64,000 bases of DNA from Aliitabrizicola sp041905595 (GTDB lineage: Bacteria > Pseudomonadota > Alphaproteobacteria > Rhodobacterales > Rhodobacteraceae): contig JAYRKT010000023.1 in NCBI GenBank assembly GCA_041905595.1, forward strand, positions 5,805-69,804. The letters run 5' to 3'. Below the pieces are notes generated by a model. The model had not been told where the DNA came from. It searched no databases and saw only the letters and a program-made list of their open reading frames with translations. Made by a program: the position numbers and the translations under genes. Shown piece after piece: positions 31,780 through 40,751 of this stretch (position 1 is its first letter; the number at the start of each line of letters is the position of its first letter).

Positions 31780-34416
31780 TCAGCCCACCTCGACGCCGTT
31801 CTGCCGGGCCAGTTCGATCAGTCGATCGCGCAGGGCATCGGCGATGGCTTCTGCCGGACTGGTCACGTCCCCCTTGTCCGCAAGCAGGTCCTGCGCGCTG
31901 CAGGCCGGTCCGAAGGCCACGTGAACCGGGCGGAGCCGCGGCCACTTCAGCGTTCTCGGCCAGGCCTCGAAGGTTCCCTTGACGAAGACCGGCAAGGCGG
32001 GCGCGTCCGAGCCAAGCATCACATGGCCAATGCCGGCATGGAACGGCAAGAGGTGCCCGTCGCCGGACCGCCAGCCTTCGGGGAACCAGACGACAACATT
32101 GCCGGCCGACAGCGCTGACAGGGCCATCCCGACCGCCGATGCCGGGGACGCATCATCGACCGGATACAGCCGCAGCGCACGCGCGGCCCTGGGCTTCAAC
32201 CAGCCCCCCTTCACACGCGACTGGGCGGCAGCCCAGACCGTCCGCCGCCGGACTGCCGGGGGCAGGGCCGCCGCGACCGATGAGGGGTCCATCAGGCTAA
32301 CATGGTTGGGGCAAAGCACGCAGGGTCCGTCCTGCGGCAGGTTCTCAAGACCCGAAACCGTCAACGAGAAGCCAAGGCGTAGCGTCGCGCGGTTAAGCGC
32401 AAAAACGATCTCTCCGAAGAGCCGCTCGACGGTCGAAAGGGGGGCGAACCAATGCGCCTTTTCGGCGGCAGCCCTCGACTCATCAAGCTCCTGCAGCGTT
32501 GGGTTTGCGGCTTTCTCGCTTACCTTCGCGAGAAGGTCGCGCACCGTGCCGATCGCTGCGATATCCGCCGCGTCCAGCCGTGCGCCTGTCGCCTCCTCGA
32601 TGGCAACCGAGAGGGTCATCCAGGCAAAAGAATCGAGGCCGAGGTCCAGCTGCATGTGGCTGTCCAGCGCAAGTCCCTGGCCATGATCCCGTTTCAGCAG
32701 TTCCCACACCTTGTCGCGAGGCGCACCTGCAAGCCACGACCGGTCGGCATCCGAAAGCTCGGCAGTCGGACCATCGCGGCGCCCTGTCAGCGCCCGTTCG
32801 TAAAGCGGCGGCAAGGCGAAGCGCCTCAGCTTGCCAAGGCGTGTGCGGGGCAAGGGGTCGCGGGACAACGCAAAGCCCGAAAGCCGCCAGGTCGATGGCA
32901 ATGAAGTCGCCACCGAGCCGAGCCCGACGCGGACGGCATCATAAGGGTCGATCGTCTCGAACTTGCCGACCTCGGCCATGTTCGGCACCACCAGCGCGAC
33001 AAGCCCGCCGTTCCGCTCCAGCACCGCGATCTCTCCGATCTGGGGGATGGCAAGGTAGGCGCGTTCGACGTCCTCGGGAAAAACCTTGTCCCCGCCCGCC
33101 AGAACGATGCGTTCCTTTATCCTGCCTGTGACGAACAGGAAGCCGTCCTTGTCGACACGTCCAAGATCCCCGGTGCGAAAGAATCCGTCGGGCGTAAATG
33201 CAGTGCTGTTCGCCTCCGGGTTGTTGAGGTACCCCGAAAACAGCGATGGCCCCTTGAGAAGGATTTCACCTACCCCGTCTGCGGCAGGGGCGTCGATGCG
33301 GAGTTCGCAGCCATCAAGCGGCTTTCCGACCGATCCGGCGCGCTTCGCCGAAATCGGCCCGCAGACCGAGGCCGCCGTTTCCGCAAGGCCATAGCCCGAG
33401 CGGACATCCCATCCAAAGGCCTCAAGCATCTCGGTCGTTTCGGCGGTCAGGTTCGCGCCGCCCGAGATCAGCATGCGCAAGTCACGCCCGATTGTGCGCC
33501 GCAACGGGGCAAGCAACTGATGCCCGATCCTGCCGCCCGTCAGCCTCCGCAGCCTGATCGACAGGGCAATGAGCATCCTGACCAGACGCGCCGCCAGTCT
33601 TCCTTTGGATGCGGCGCGCGACTGGATGCCGAGAAGCATCGCGTCGTAAAGCCTTGGCACCCCGACAATCAGGGTCGGAGGACAAAGCTTCAGCGCCTCG
33701 GCGATATGCGGCCCCGAAGGACTTTCCGGCAGGATGATCCTCGCGCCGAGGGTGACTGTTGTCAGCACGGCGGTGATCCAGGGATAGACATGGTGCATCG
33801 GCAGAGGCATCAGCACGCGGTCCGAGGCATCCAGCAAGCCGCTTTGGCTGATGGTGCGGGCGTTCCAGCCGAGATTGCCCTGGGTCAGATAGAAACTCTT
33901 GGGCGTTCCCGTGGTGCCCGAGGTGCGGAAAAGCGCAAGCGGCGCGGTGTCTTCTAGGTCGGGAAGGGCGGGGGCGTCTGAAACCGGAGTGATCGCATCA
34001 ATTCCGAGTGTCGGGATCCGTCCTTCGAACTCCTCGCGCGTCGCGGCGTCGATGAGGACGAGTTTCGCTTCGGATGCGGCGGCCTGCTCTAGCGCCTCCT
34101 TGGCGGAAATCAGGGAGTCGAGCGGGGCAAGGATGACGCCCTTCAGATGACAGGCCAAGCCGGCCGCGATCCAGCCCGCCGAATTGGGCGCCCAGATCGC
34201 TACCACATCGCCCCGCGAGACACCGCTCGTCTCGAGCGCCCGACAGGCGCCGTAGATCAGCTGGACGAAATCACTGCCACTGAACGTGCGGGCCTCGCCT
34301 CTGGTCACCGTGGTCAGGAAAGGTGCACTCCCGAGACGGTTCAAGGCCTTGACAGCATCTGCGGCCTGCCAAATCGAGACAGAACCGCTTTTCGGCCCCT
34401 TGGACTGGTCATCCAT
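31780..34416 (-). CDS. Acyl-CoA synthetase/ligase - acyl carrier - PlsC acyltransferase fusion
   Basis: This three-domain protein has 878 residues. It begins with an AMP-binding ligase (about 1-540; phosphate loop RTSGTTGTPKSF near residue 169, GYGLAETAASV later). An acyl/peptidyl carrier domain follows, with attachment Ser in DLGLDSFAWM near residue 594. A C-terminal PlsC acyltransferase has NHVSLMD (HX4D) near residue 705 and FPEGWRS. The ligase could load an acyl group onto its own carrier and the PlsC domain transfer it to a lysophospholipid or glycerolipid, echoing E. coli Aas, which has ligase and acyltransferase domains in the opposite order. The start at MDDQSKG has GGAGGA 7 nt upstream. 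It is in an operon with the MFS gene. Confidence 0.85.
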   Translation of the reverse strand: MDDQSKGPKSGSVSIWQAADAVKALNRLGSAPFLTTVTRGEARTFSGSDFVQLIYGACRALETSGVSRGDVVAIWAPNSAGWIAAGLACHLKGVILAPLDSLISAKEALEQAAASEAKLVLIDAATREEFEGRIPTLGIDAITPVSDAPALPDLEDTAPLALFRTSGTTGTPKSFYLTQGNLGWNARTISQSGLLDASDRVLMPLPMHHVYPWITAVLTTVTLGARIILPESPSGPHIAEALKLCPPTLIVGVPRLYDAMLLGIQSRAASKGRLAARLVRMLIALSIRLRRLTGGRIGHQLLAPLRRTIGRDLRMLISGGANLTAETTEMLEAFGWDVRSGYGLAETAASVCGPISAKRAGSVGKPLDGCELRIDAPAADGVGEILLKGPSLFSGYLNNPEANSTAFTPDGFFRTGDLGRVDKDGFLFVTGRIKERIVLAGGDKVFPEDVERAYLAIPQIGEIAVLERNGGLVALVVPNMAEVGKFETIDPYDAVRVGLGSVATSLPSTWRLSGFALSRDPLPRTRLGKLRRFALPPLYERALTGRRDGPTAELSDADRSWLAGAPRDKVWELLKRDHGQGLALDSHMQLDLGLDSFAWMTLSVAIEEATGARLDAADIAAIGTVRDLLAKVSEKAANPTLQELDESRAAAEKAHWFAPLSTVERLFGEIVFALNRATLRLGFSLTVSGLENLPQDGPCVLCPNHVSLMDPSSVAAALPPAVRRRTVWAAAQSRVKGGWLKPRAARALRLYPVDDASPASAVGMALSALSAGNVVVWFPEGWRSGDGHLLPFHAGIGHVMLGSDAPALPVFVKGTFEAWPRTLKWPRLRPVHVAFGPACSAQDLLADKGDVTSPAEAIADALRDRLIELARQNGVEVG

Positions 34417-34469
34417 GTTCATTCCTCCCCCGAGTGCTGCCATGCTAAGCGCGTTGCGCCTCAGGCCAA

Positions 34470-34483
34470 CTGATCCCGATCAA
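34470..34483. promoter_or_regulatory. Candidate FNR/FnrL box
   Basis: CTGAT-CCCG-ATCAA matches the FNR consensus TTGAT-N4-ATCAA at 9 of 10 fixed positions. It lies in the 161-bp divergent gap between the acyl-ligase gene and hupT, 95 bp before hupT. It suggests that oxygen- or redox-responsive FnrL controls the hydrogen-sensing genes, the lipid operon, or both. Confidence 0.5.
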
Positions 34484-34577
34484 GTCGGGACCGCCTGACG
34501 GCTCAAGCTTTCTCCGGGGCACATATGCTGGACGGCGGCAGCGGAAGGGGCGTAGATTTCCGATCGAGGATCTCATC

Positions 34578-35909
34578 ATGCCAAGACCATCGCCCGATCT
34601 CGTCTCCGAGCGGCCCGAACTGTCGGACGCCGTGTGGCTTGACGTGCTGTCGGCGGTGGACAGGACCTATGCCGATCTGGTCGATTACCAGGAACGTCTG
34701 GAAAGCCAGAACGCCGAGCTTGAGGCGATGCGGCGGTTCCTTGGTTCGATCCTGGCGTCGACCTCGGACGTGCTGATCGTCACGAACCGGCAGGGATTGG
34801 TCGAAGAGATGAGCGCCTCGCTTGCCACGCTGACGGGCCGCCCGTCGGCCAGCCTGCAGGGTGGCCCCGTGACCGGACTGTTCGTCCAGGACCATGTCCC
34901 GGCACTGAACGCTGCGATCCAGACCGTCGCCCGAGAGAGGCGGCCGGTGATGATCGAGGCGGCGCTTGCCACCGGGTCCGGCCCCTCGGAACTCGAGTTG
35001 TCGCTTGCCCCCCGTTTCGACGAACGGGGTCGCGTGGCGGGCCTGGTCCTGACGGGTCGACCGGTCGGCGAATTGCGCCGCACCTACGCTGCGCTTGAGC
35101 GGAGCCATGCCGAACTCAAGGCGGCGCAGGCCCAACTCGTGCGTAACGAAAAGCTTGCCTCACTCGGCAGACTTCTGGCCGGGGTCGCGCACGAACTGAA
35201 CAATCCCATCAGCTTTGTCTATGCCAACGCCCACGCGCTGGAGCGCTATTCCGGCAAGTTCCAGACCTATTTCGACCGCGTGCAGGCCGGGGCGATGCGC
35301 GAGGAACTGGTCCGCCTTCGCGAAGAGCTCAAGCTGGACCGGGAGGTAAGGAACCTCCGCGACGCCGTGCAGGGCGCGCGTGAGGGGGCAGAGCGCGTCC
35401 GCGATATCGTCGAGGACCTGCGGCGCCTCTCGGCCGACGGATCGGGCGAGTCCGAGGCCTTTGACCTTATGGAGACGGCGAAAATTGCGGCCAGCTGGGT
35501 TCTGCGAGGCGCGCGCAGCAGTGTCCAGGTCCGCTTCGAGGGGGCGAGTGACGTGACGGCTTTTGGTCGCCGCGGCCATATCCAGCAGGTCATCATGAAC
35601 CTGGTGCAAAACGCCGTCGATGCACTGGATGGCCGGACGGACGGATTGGTGACGATCGTGGTAAAGGACGAGGGCGAACGGGTTTCGCTGTCTGTCCATG
35701 ACAACGGTCCGGGGGTCCCCCAGGACGCAGAAGGCGCGATCTTCGATCCGTTCTTCACCACCAAGGCCGTGGGAAAGGGGACGGGTCTTGGCCTGTCGAT
35801 CAGCCACAAGATCGTCGAGGAACATGGCGGAGAACTGCGGCTTCTTCCTGCCGGCCCCGGTGGCGGCGCCACCTTCCGCTTCGATCTGCCGAAGGGGACT
35901 GCATCGTGA
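34578..35909 (+). CDS. hupT: Hydrogen-responsive sensor histidine kinase HupT
   Basis: This 443-residue cytosolic kinase without membrane spans has a PAS-like domain at about residues 55-160, a short coiled linker, then the dimerisation helix with the phosphorylated His at 205 in GVAHELNNPISF. The ATPase domain follows, with N-box MNLVQNAVDAL, G1 DNGPGVP and G2 GKGTGLGLSIS. It is the R. capsulatus HupT type. There it phosphorylates HupR, and thereby lowers hydrogenase expression, unless the HupUV sensor reports hydrogen. It is first in the hup cluster, and its stop codon overlaps the GTG start of hupU. Confidence 0.92.
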   Translation: MPRPSPDLVSERPELSDAVWLDVLSAVDRTYADLVDYQERLESQNAELEAMRRFLGSILASTSDVLIVTNRQGLVEEMSASLATLTGRPSASLQGGPVTGLFVQDHVPALNAAIQTVARERRPVMIEAALATGSGPSELELSLAPRFDERGRVAGLVLTGRPVGELRRTYAALERSHAELKAAQAQLVRNEKLASLGRLLAGVAHELNNPISFVYANAHALERYSGKFQTYFDRVQAGAMREELVRLREELKLDREVRNLRDAVQGAREGAERVRDIVEDLRRLSADGSGESEAFDLMETAKIAASWVLRGARSSVQVRFEGASDVTAFGRRGHIQQVIMNLVQNAVDALDGRTDGLVTIVVKDEGERVSLSVHDNGPGVPQDAEGAIFDPFFTTKAVGKGTGLGLSISHKIVEEHGGELRLLPAGPGGGATFRFDLPKGTAS

Positions 35910-36898
35910 ACCTTCTCTGGTTGCAATCGGCCGGCTGCGGCGGCTGCACGATGTCGCTTCTCTGCGCGGAAGACCCGAATGTCTTCGACCTTCTCGACGG
36001 GGCGGGCATCGAGGTGCTCTGGCACCCGGCCCTGTCGGTCGAAAGCGGACAGGAGGTGCTGCGCCTGCTGGAGTCGGTGGAGAGGGGCGAGATCGGGCTT
36101 GATATCCTGTGCGTGGAGGGATCGATCCTGCGCGGACCGAAGGGCACGGGGAAGTTCCAGATGCTGGGCGGCACCGGGCGGTCGATGCTCGACTGGGTGC
36201 GCAGCCTTGCCCCCCGCGCGCACCATGTTGTGGCGGTCGGAACCTGCGCAACCTATGGCGGCATCACCTCGGCGGGCGGCAACCCGGCGGACGCGGTGGG
36301 CCTGCAATACGAAGGGTCCCATCGCGGCGGGGCGCTGGCCCCGGACTTCGTTTCGAAATCCGGCCTGCCGGTCATCAATGTCGCCGGGTGCCCGACGCAT
36401 CCCGACTGGGTCACCGAGACGCTGCTCCTGCTCAAGGCGGGCGAGATCGACCAGACTGCGCTCGACGGCTTCGGCCGGCCGCGGTTCTATGCCGACCATC
36501 TTGTCCACCATGCCTGCCCGAAGAACGAGTTCTACGAATACAAGGCCAGTGCCCGGCACCTGTCGCAAGCGGGCTGCCTGATGGAGAACCTCGGCTGCGT
36601 CGGTACGCAGGCGGTGGGGGACTGCAACATACGGCCCTGGAACGGCGGCGGCAGCTGCACGCGCGGCGGCTATCCATGCATCGCCTGCACCGCGCCGGAA
36701 TTCGAGGAACCGCGCCACCCCTTTACCGAAACGCCCAAGATCGCCGGCATTCCGGTCGGTCTGCCGTCGGACATGCCAAAGGCGTGGTTCATGGCCCTGG
36801 CCTCACTCTCCAAGGCCGCGACGCCCGACCGCATCGCCCGCAACGCCCTGTCCGACCGGATCGCTGTGCCACCCCGGCTGAGGATGCCGCGGCGATGA
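35906..36898 (+). CDS. hupU: Regulatory [NiFe]-hydrogenase small subunit HupU
   Basis: This 330-residue protein carries the proximal cluster ligands in SAGCGGCTMSLLC and further Cys groups in VAGCPTHPDW and later NLGCVG and CIACTAPEF. It lacks any Tat signal or membrane anchor, beginning directly MNLLWLQ, which marks it as the cytoplasmic sensor hydrogenase and not the energy-yielding one. The start is GTG, overlapping the hupT stop (GTGA). It pairs with HupV. Confidence 0.92.
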   Translation: MNLLWLQSAGCGGCTMSLLCAEDPNVFDLLDGAGIEVLWHPALSVESGQEVLRLLESVERGEIGLDILCVEGSILRGPKGTGKFQMLGGTGRSMLDWVRSLAPRAHHVVAVGTCATYGGITSAGGNPADAVGLQYEGSHRGGALAPDFVSKSGLPVINVAGCPTHPDWVTETLLLLKAGEIDQTALDGFGRPRFYADHLVHHACPKNEFYEYKASARHLSQAGCLMENLGCVGTQAVGDCNIRPWNGGGSCTRGGYPCIACTAPEFEEPRHPFTETPKIAGIPVGLPSDMPKAWFMALASLSKAATPDRIARNALSDRIAVPPRLRMPRR

Positions 36899-38322
36899 GC
36901 GGATCGACCCTGCTTGTCGGCCCCTTCAACCGTGTGGAGGGCGACCTCGAGGTCAAGTTGACGATCGAAGCTGGGCGCGTGGCGGCGGCGCATGTGAACG
37001 CACCCCTGTTCCGCGGCTTCGAGCAGATGCTGATCGGCAAGGACCCGCGCGACGCGCTGACCATCACGCCGCGCATCTGCGGCATCTGCTCGATCAGCCA
37101 GTCGGCGGCGGCCGCACGCGCACTGGCGGCGGCGCAGGGGCTGAAGCCGACTCCGCAAGGCGACGCGATGGCGGCGCTGATCCATGCGGTCGAGAATGCG
37201 GCTGACCACCTGACGCATTTTCACCTGTTCTTCATGCCGGATTTCACCCGTGCAGCCTATGCCGGGTACCCGTGGCACGGGCGGGCCACCGCGCGCTTCA
37301 CCCCGATGCAGGGCTCGGCCCAGCGTGCGGCGGTCGAGGCGCGTGCGGAACTGATGCACATCCTCGGGCTGATGGCCGGCAAGTGGCCCCACACGCTCGC
37401 GCTGCAGCCAGGAGGCGTGACGCGTGCGCCCACGGCCCGCGACCGGGTGCGGATCATGGCAACCCTTGCGGCCTTCCGCCGCTATCTCGAGACGACGGTC
37501 TTCGGCGGGCCGCTTGAGGCCTTCGTCGCGCTGACCGATGCCAAGGCCCTGCACGGCTGGGAGACGGGCGATGCGGAGTTGTTCCTGCAGATCGCCCGCG
37601 ACACTGGGCTCGACCTGCTTGGTACGGGGTCAGGCCGCTACCTGAGCTTCGGGGCCTATCCCATGAGCGATGGCCACGCCTTCCGGCAAGGCGTCTGGGA
37701 TGGCGGCCCATCCCGGCTCGACCTGGCCTGCATGACCGAGGATCTGAGCCATTCCTGGATGCTCGGTCCCTCGGCGCACCCTTCGCAAGGCGTGACACGG
37801 CCGGACGAGGACATGCGCACCTCGGCCTACAGCTGGTGCAAGGCACCGCGACTGGGCGGGCTGACCTTTGAAACCGGGGCGCTGGCCCGCCAAGTGGTCG
37901 ACGGCCATCCGCTTGCAATGGACCTTGCCCGGCAAGGCGGCGTGCTGGCGCGCGTCGCGGCGCGGCTGCTTGAACTGGCCCGGACCCAGATCCTGATGGA
38001 AGAACTGGCGGCGGCCATCGACCCCTCGGCGACCTTCATGCTGCAGGATGAAACCCCGGACGAGGGATCGGGCGCGGGACTGGTCGAGGCAGCCCGGGGC
38101 GCGCTTGGCCACTGGTTGCGGATCGAGCGGGGACGGATCGCCTCTTACCAGATCGTCGCACCGACGACCTGGAACTTCTCGCCACGCGACGCCTCTGGCC
38201 AACCCGGCCCGCTGGAAGCCGCGCTGGTCGGGGCCCAGGTGCGCGAGGGTGAGGATACGCCGGTCACCGTCCAGCATATCGTGCGGAGCTTCGATCCCTG
38301 CATGGTCTGCACGGTCCACTGA
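36895..38322 (+). CDS. hupV: Regulatory [NiFe]-hydrogenase large subunit HupV
   Basis: This 475-residue subunit has the two nickel-binding pairs RICGICSIS (N-terminal) and DPCMVCTVH (C-terminal). The protein stops at that final His with no cleavable tail, as in other H2-sensing hydrogenases such as HoxC, so it needs no HupD-type protease. Start at the ATG that overlaps the hupU stop (36895-36898); the open frame continues upstream but has no conserved sequence there. HupUV binds H2 and modulates HupT. Confidence 0.93.
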   Translation: MSGSTLLVGPFNRVEGDLEVKLTIEAGRVAAAHVNAPLFRGFEQMLIGKDPRDALTITPRICGICSISQSAAAARALAAAQGLKPTPQGDAMAALIHAVENAADHLTHFHLFFMPDFTRAAYAGYPWHGRATARFTPMQGSAQRAAVEARAELMHILGLMAGKWPHTLALQPGGVTRAPTARDRVRIMATLAAFRRYLETTVFGGPLEAFVALTDAKALHGWETGDAELFLQIARDTGLDLLGTGSGRYLSFGAYPMSDGHAFRQGVWDGGPSRLDLACMTEDLSHSWMLGPSAHPSQGVTRPDEDMRTSAYSWCKAPRLGGLTFETGALARQVVDGHPLAMDLARQGGVLARVAARLLELARTQILMEELAAAIDPSATFMLQDETPDEGSGAGLVEAARGALGHWLRIERGRIASYQIVAPTTWNFSPRDASGQPGPLEAALVGAQVREGEDTPVTVQHIVRSFDPCMVCTVH

Positions 38323-40550
38323 TGAAGGATCTGCGAATCCGCGTGCGGGGCCAGGTGCAGGGCGTCGGTTTCCGGCCCTTCGTCTGGCAGATCGCGCGTG
38401 AGGCAGGCGCTTTGGGGGAGGTGCTGAACGATCCCGAGGGCGTGCTGATCCATATCCGCCTGGCCGATGTGCAGGCGTTCCTGAACGCGCTCCGCGACCG
38501 CGCCCCGCCCCTGGCGCGGATCGACGCGATCGAAGTGAGCGACCATCACTTCCCCGCCCTGCCCGAAGACTTCGTCATCGCCACCAGCCGCGGCCGGGGC
38601 GCCGAGACCCGGGTGACGCCCGATGCCGCGACCTGCCCGGCTTGCGCCGCCGAGATCCGCGATCCAGAACAGCGGCGCTTTGGCTATGCCTTCACCAACT
38701 GCACCCATTGCGGACCACGGTTTACCATTCTGACCGGCCTGCCCTACGACCGTGCGCAGACGACGATGGCCCGCTTCGCGCTGTGTCCGGACTGCCGCGC
38801 GGAATACGGCAACCCCGCCGACCGCCGCTTTCACGCCCAGCCGGTCGCCTGCCCCGCCTGCGGCCCGCGCCTGTGGCTGGAGGAGGGTGGAACAGAATTA
38901 CCGGGGGATGCGATCGGCCTTGCGGCCGCGCGCCTGAAGGCCGGGGCGATCCTTGCCATCAAGGGGTTGGGCGGGTTCCACCTCGCCTGCAATGCGCGGG
39001 CACCGGCAGCGATTGCCGAGCTTCGTCGACGCAAGCGCCGCCCCGCCAAGCCGTTGGCCCTGATGGCAACGCAGCAGATGATCGCCCGACATGCGCGGGT
39101 CTCGCGGCCCGAAGCCGAGTTGCTCGCCGATCACGCCGCGCCGATCGTGCTTCTGCCCAAGGCGGGCGAGCCGCTGCCCGACGACCTTGCACCGGGGCTA
39201 TCCGTGATCGGCTGGATGGTGCCCTACACGCCGTTGCACCATATACTGCTCGATGCCTTCGGCGGACCGCTGGTGATGACCTCGGGTAATCTCTCGGGCG
39301 AGCCGCAGGTGATCGGCAACGACGAGGCGCGCGCGAAGCTCTCGGGCTTCGCCGACGCCTTCCTGATGCATGATCGCGACATCGCCCGTAGGCTGGATGA
39401 CTCGGTCGAGCGTATCACGCCGGCCGGACCGATGGTCATGCGGCGCGGGCGGGGGCGTGTGCCGGGCACCCTGCCCCTGCCCCCCGGCTTCGAGGCCGCG
39501 GATCAGGTCCTGGCCTTTGGCGGACAGATGAAGTCGGCGATCTGCCTCGTCAAGAACGGGCAGGCGATGCTGTCGCACCATCTGGGCGATCTCGACGACG
39601 CCCTGACGCAAGAGGAATACGGCAAGGCGCTGGCTGATTGCGCCGCTCTGTTCGACCACCGCGCCGAGTTGGGGGCCTGCGACCTGCATCCCGACTACGT
39701 CTCTACCCGTGCCGCCGAGGCGTCGGCTCTGCCGCTGGTCCGGGTGCAGCACCACCATGCCCATCTGGCAAGCTGCCTTGGCGATGCGCTCTGGCCGCTG
39801 GATGGCGGTCCCGTCGCTGGTATCATCCTGGACGGCACGGGCCACGGCAGCGACGGCGCCGTGTGGGGGGGCGAGGTGCTGCTTGGCGACTACCGCGGAT
39901 TCGAGCGGATCGCGCATCTGCGGCCCGCTCCCCTGCCGGGGGGCGACGCGGCAAGCGTCGAGCCTTGGCGGAATGCGGTCATGCGGCTGGATCATGCGGG
40001 ACTTGCCGAGGTTGCGGCTGCGCTTTTCCCGGGAAAGCCGATCGCGACGGTCCGCGCGGCGGCGTCGGCGGGGTTCAACGCGCCGTTATCTTCCTCGGCG
40101 GGGCGGCTGTTCGACGCGGTGGCGGCGCTCCTCGGGATCTGCCCCAACCGACAGTCCTATGAAGGCGAAGCCGCCATGCGGCTGGAGGCTTTGGCCGATG
40201 TCGCCGCTCCGCCGCTACCCTTTGCGGTTGGTAGCGGCCTCATCGACCCTTCCCCAATGGTCGCGGAAGTTGTCGACGGGCTGCGCGACGGCGTCCGGCC
40301 CGGCCTTCTGGCAGGCGGTTTCCAGCGGGGGCTTGCCCGCGCTTTCGCCCAACCGGCGCGGGAGGCCGTCCGGTCGGGGCGGGCAATTGCGGTCGCACTG
40401 TCGGGCGGGTGTTTCCAGAACCCGGCGCTGCTTGACGCTGTCCTGACCGAGTTGCAGGGGGTTCCCGTCCTGGTCCATGCCCAGGTTCCTGCGAATGATG
40501 GCGGCCTGGCACTCGGGCAGGCGCTGATCGCGGCAGCGGAAAGCATCTGA
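38322..40550 (+). CDS. hypF: Carbamoyltransferase HypF
   Basis: This 742-residue maturation enzyme makes the thiocarbamate on HypE that becomes the active-site cyanide ligands. An acylphosphatase domain at the N-terminus (VRGQVQGVGFRPFVWQI) is followed by two zinc-finger units (CPAC...CTHC and CPDC...CPAC, residues ~105-185). A YrdC-like domain (~195-380) and a Kae1-like domain with QHHHAHLASCLGD complete it. The start codon overlaps the hupV stop by 1 nt. The position between hupV and hupS is as in R. capsulatus. Confidence 0.93.
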   Translation: MKDLRIRVRGQVQGVGFRPFVWQIAREAGALGEVLNDPEGVLIHIRLADVQAFLNALRDRAPPLARIDAIEVSDHHFPALPEDFVIATSRGRGAETRVTPDAATCPACAAEIRDPEQRRFGYAFTNCTHCGPRFTILTGLPYDRAQTTMARFALCPDCRAEYGNPADRRFHAQPVACPACGPRLWLEEGGTELPGDAIGLAAARLKAGAILAIKGLGGFHLACNARAPAAIAELRRRKRRPAKPLALMATQQMIARHARVSRPEAELLADHAAPIVLLPKAGEPLPDDLAPGLSVIGWMVPYTPLHHILLDAFGGPLVMTSGNLSGEPQVIGNDEARAKLSGFADAFLMHDRDIARRLDDSVERITPAGPMVMRRGRGRVPGTLPLPPGFEAADQVLAFGGQMKSAICLVKNGQAMLSHHLGDLDDALTQEEYGKALADCAALFDHRAELGACDLHPDYVSTRAAEASALPLVRVQHHHAHLASCLGDALWPLDGGPVAGIILDGTGHGSDGAVWGGEVLLGDYRGFERIAHLRPAPLPGGDAASVEPWRNAVMRLDHAGLAEVAAALFPGKPIATVRAAASAGFNAPLSSSAGRLFDAVAALLGICPNRQSYEGEAAMRLEALADVAAPPLPFAVGSGLIDPSPMVAEVVDGLRDGVRPGLLAGGFQRGLARAFAQPAREAVRSGRAIAVALSGGCFQNPALLDAVLTELQGVPVLVHAQVPANDGGLALGQALIAAAESI

Positions 40551-40751
40551 CCAGTCCGTGTCGCGCCCTGACTACTCCGCTATCGCCGCAGACGGTCGAC
40601 GCGGGCGGGATTTTCATCCAACCGTCTGACACGAAAATGAAATAATCTCTCCCTGCCTCCGGCAAGGTTCCGGTTTGATCGCCATCCCACCTGTGCATCC
40701 TCTTGCATACCGAGGTGCCGGCTTGTCCGGTGCTACCCAGGGAGGAGAGCC
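40551..40751 (+). promoter_or_regulatory. hupS leader and probable promoter region
   Basis: This is the only sizeable gap before the structural genes. It contains a half-conserved HupR-type motif TTT-N5-CAA (40611-40621, one mismatch from TTG-N5-CAA). An AT-rich stretch lies at 40633-40648, where IHF might bind. A weak FNR-like box TTGAT-CGCC-ATCCC occupies 40675-40688 (8 of 10). GGAGGA at 40741-40746 serves hupS. I found no convincing -24/-12 sigma-54 element, in line with the sigma-70 dependence of hup in Rhodobacter. Confidence 0.45.

Noticed and set aside
36109..36894. A long in-frame extension upstream of hupV
   Set aside because: It overlaps hupU entirely in another phase and shows no conserved sequence; the ATG coupled to the hupU stop is the true start.
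40551..40751. Sigma-54 -24/-12 promoter before hupS
   Set aside because: No TGGCAC-N5-TTGC-like element found, and HupR lacks GAFTGA.
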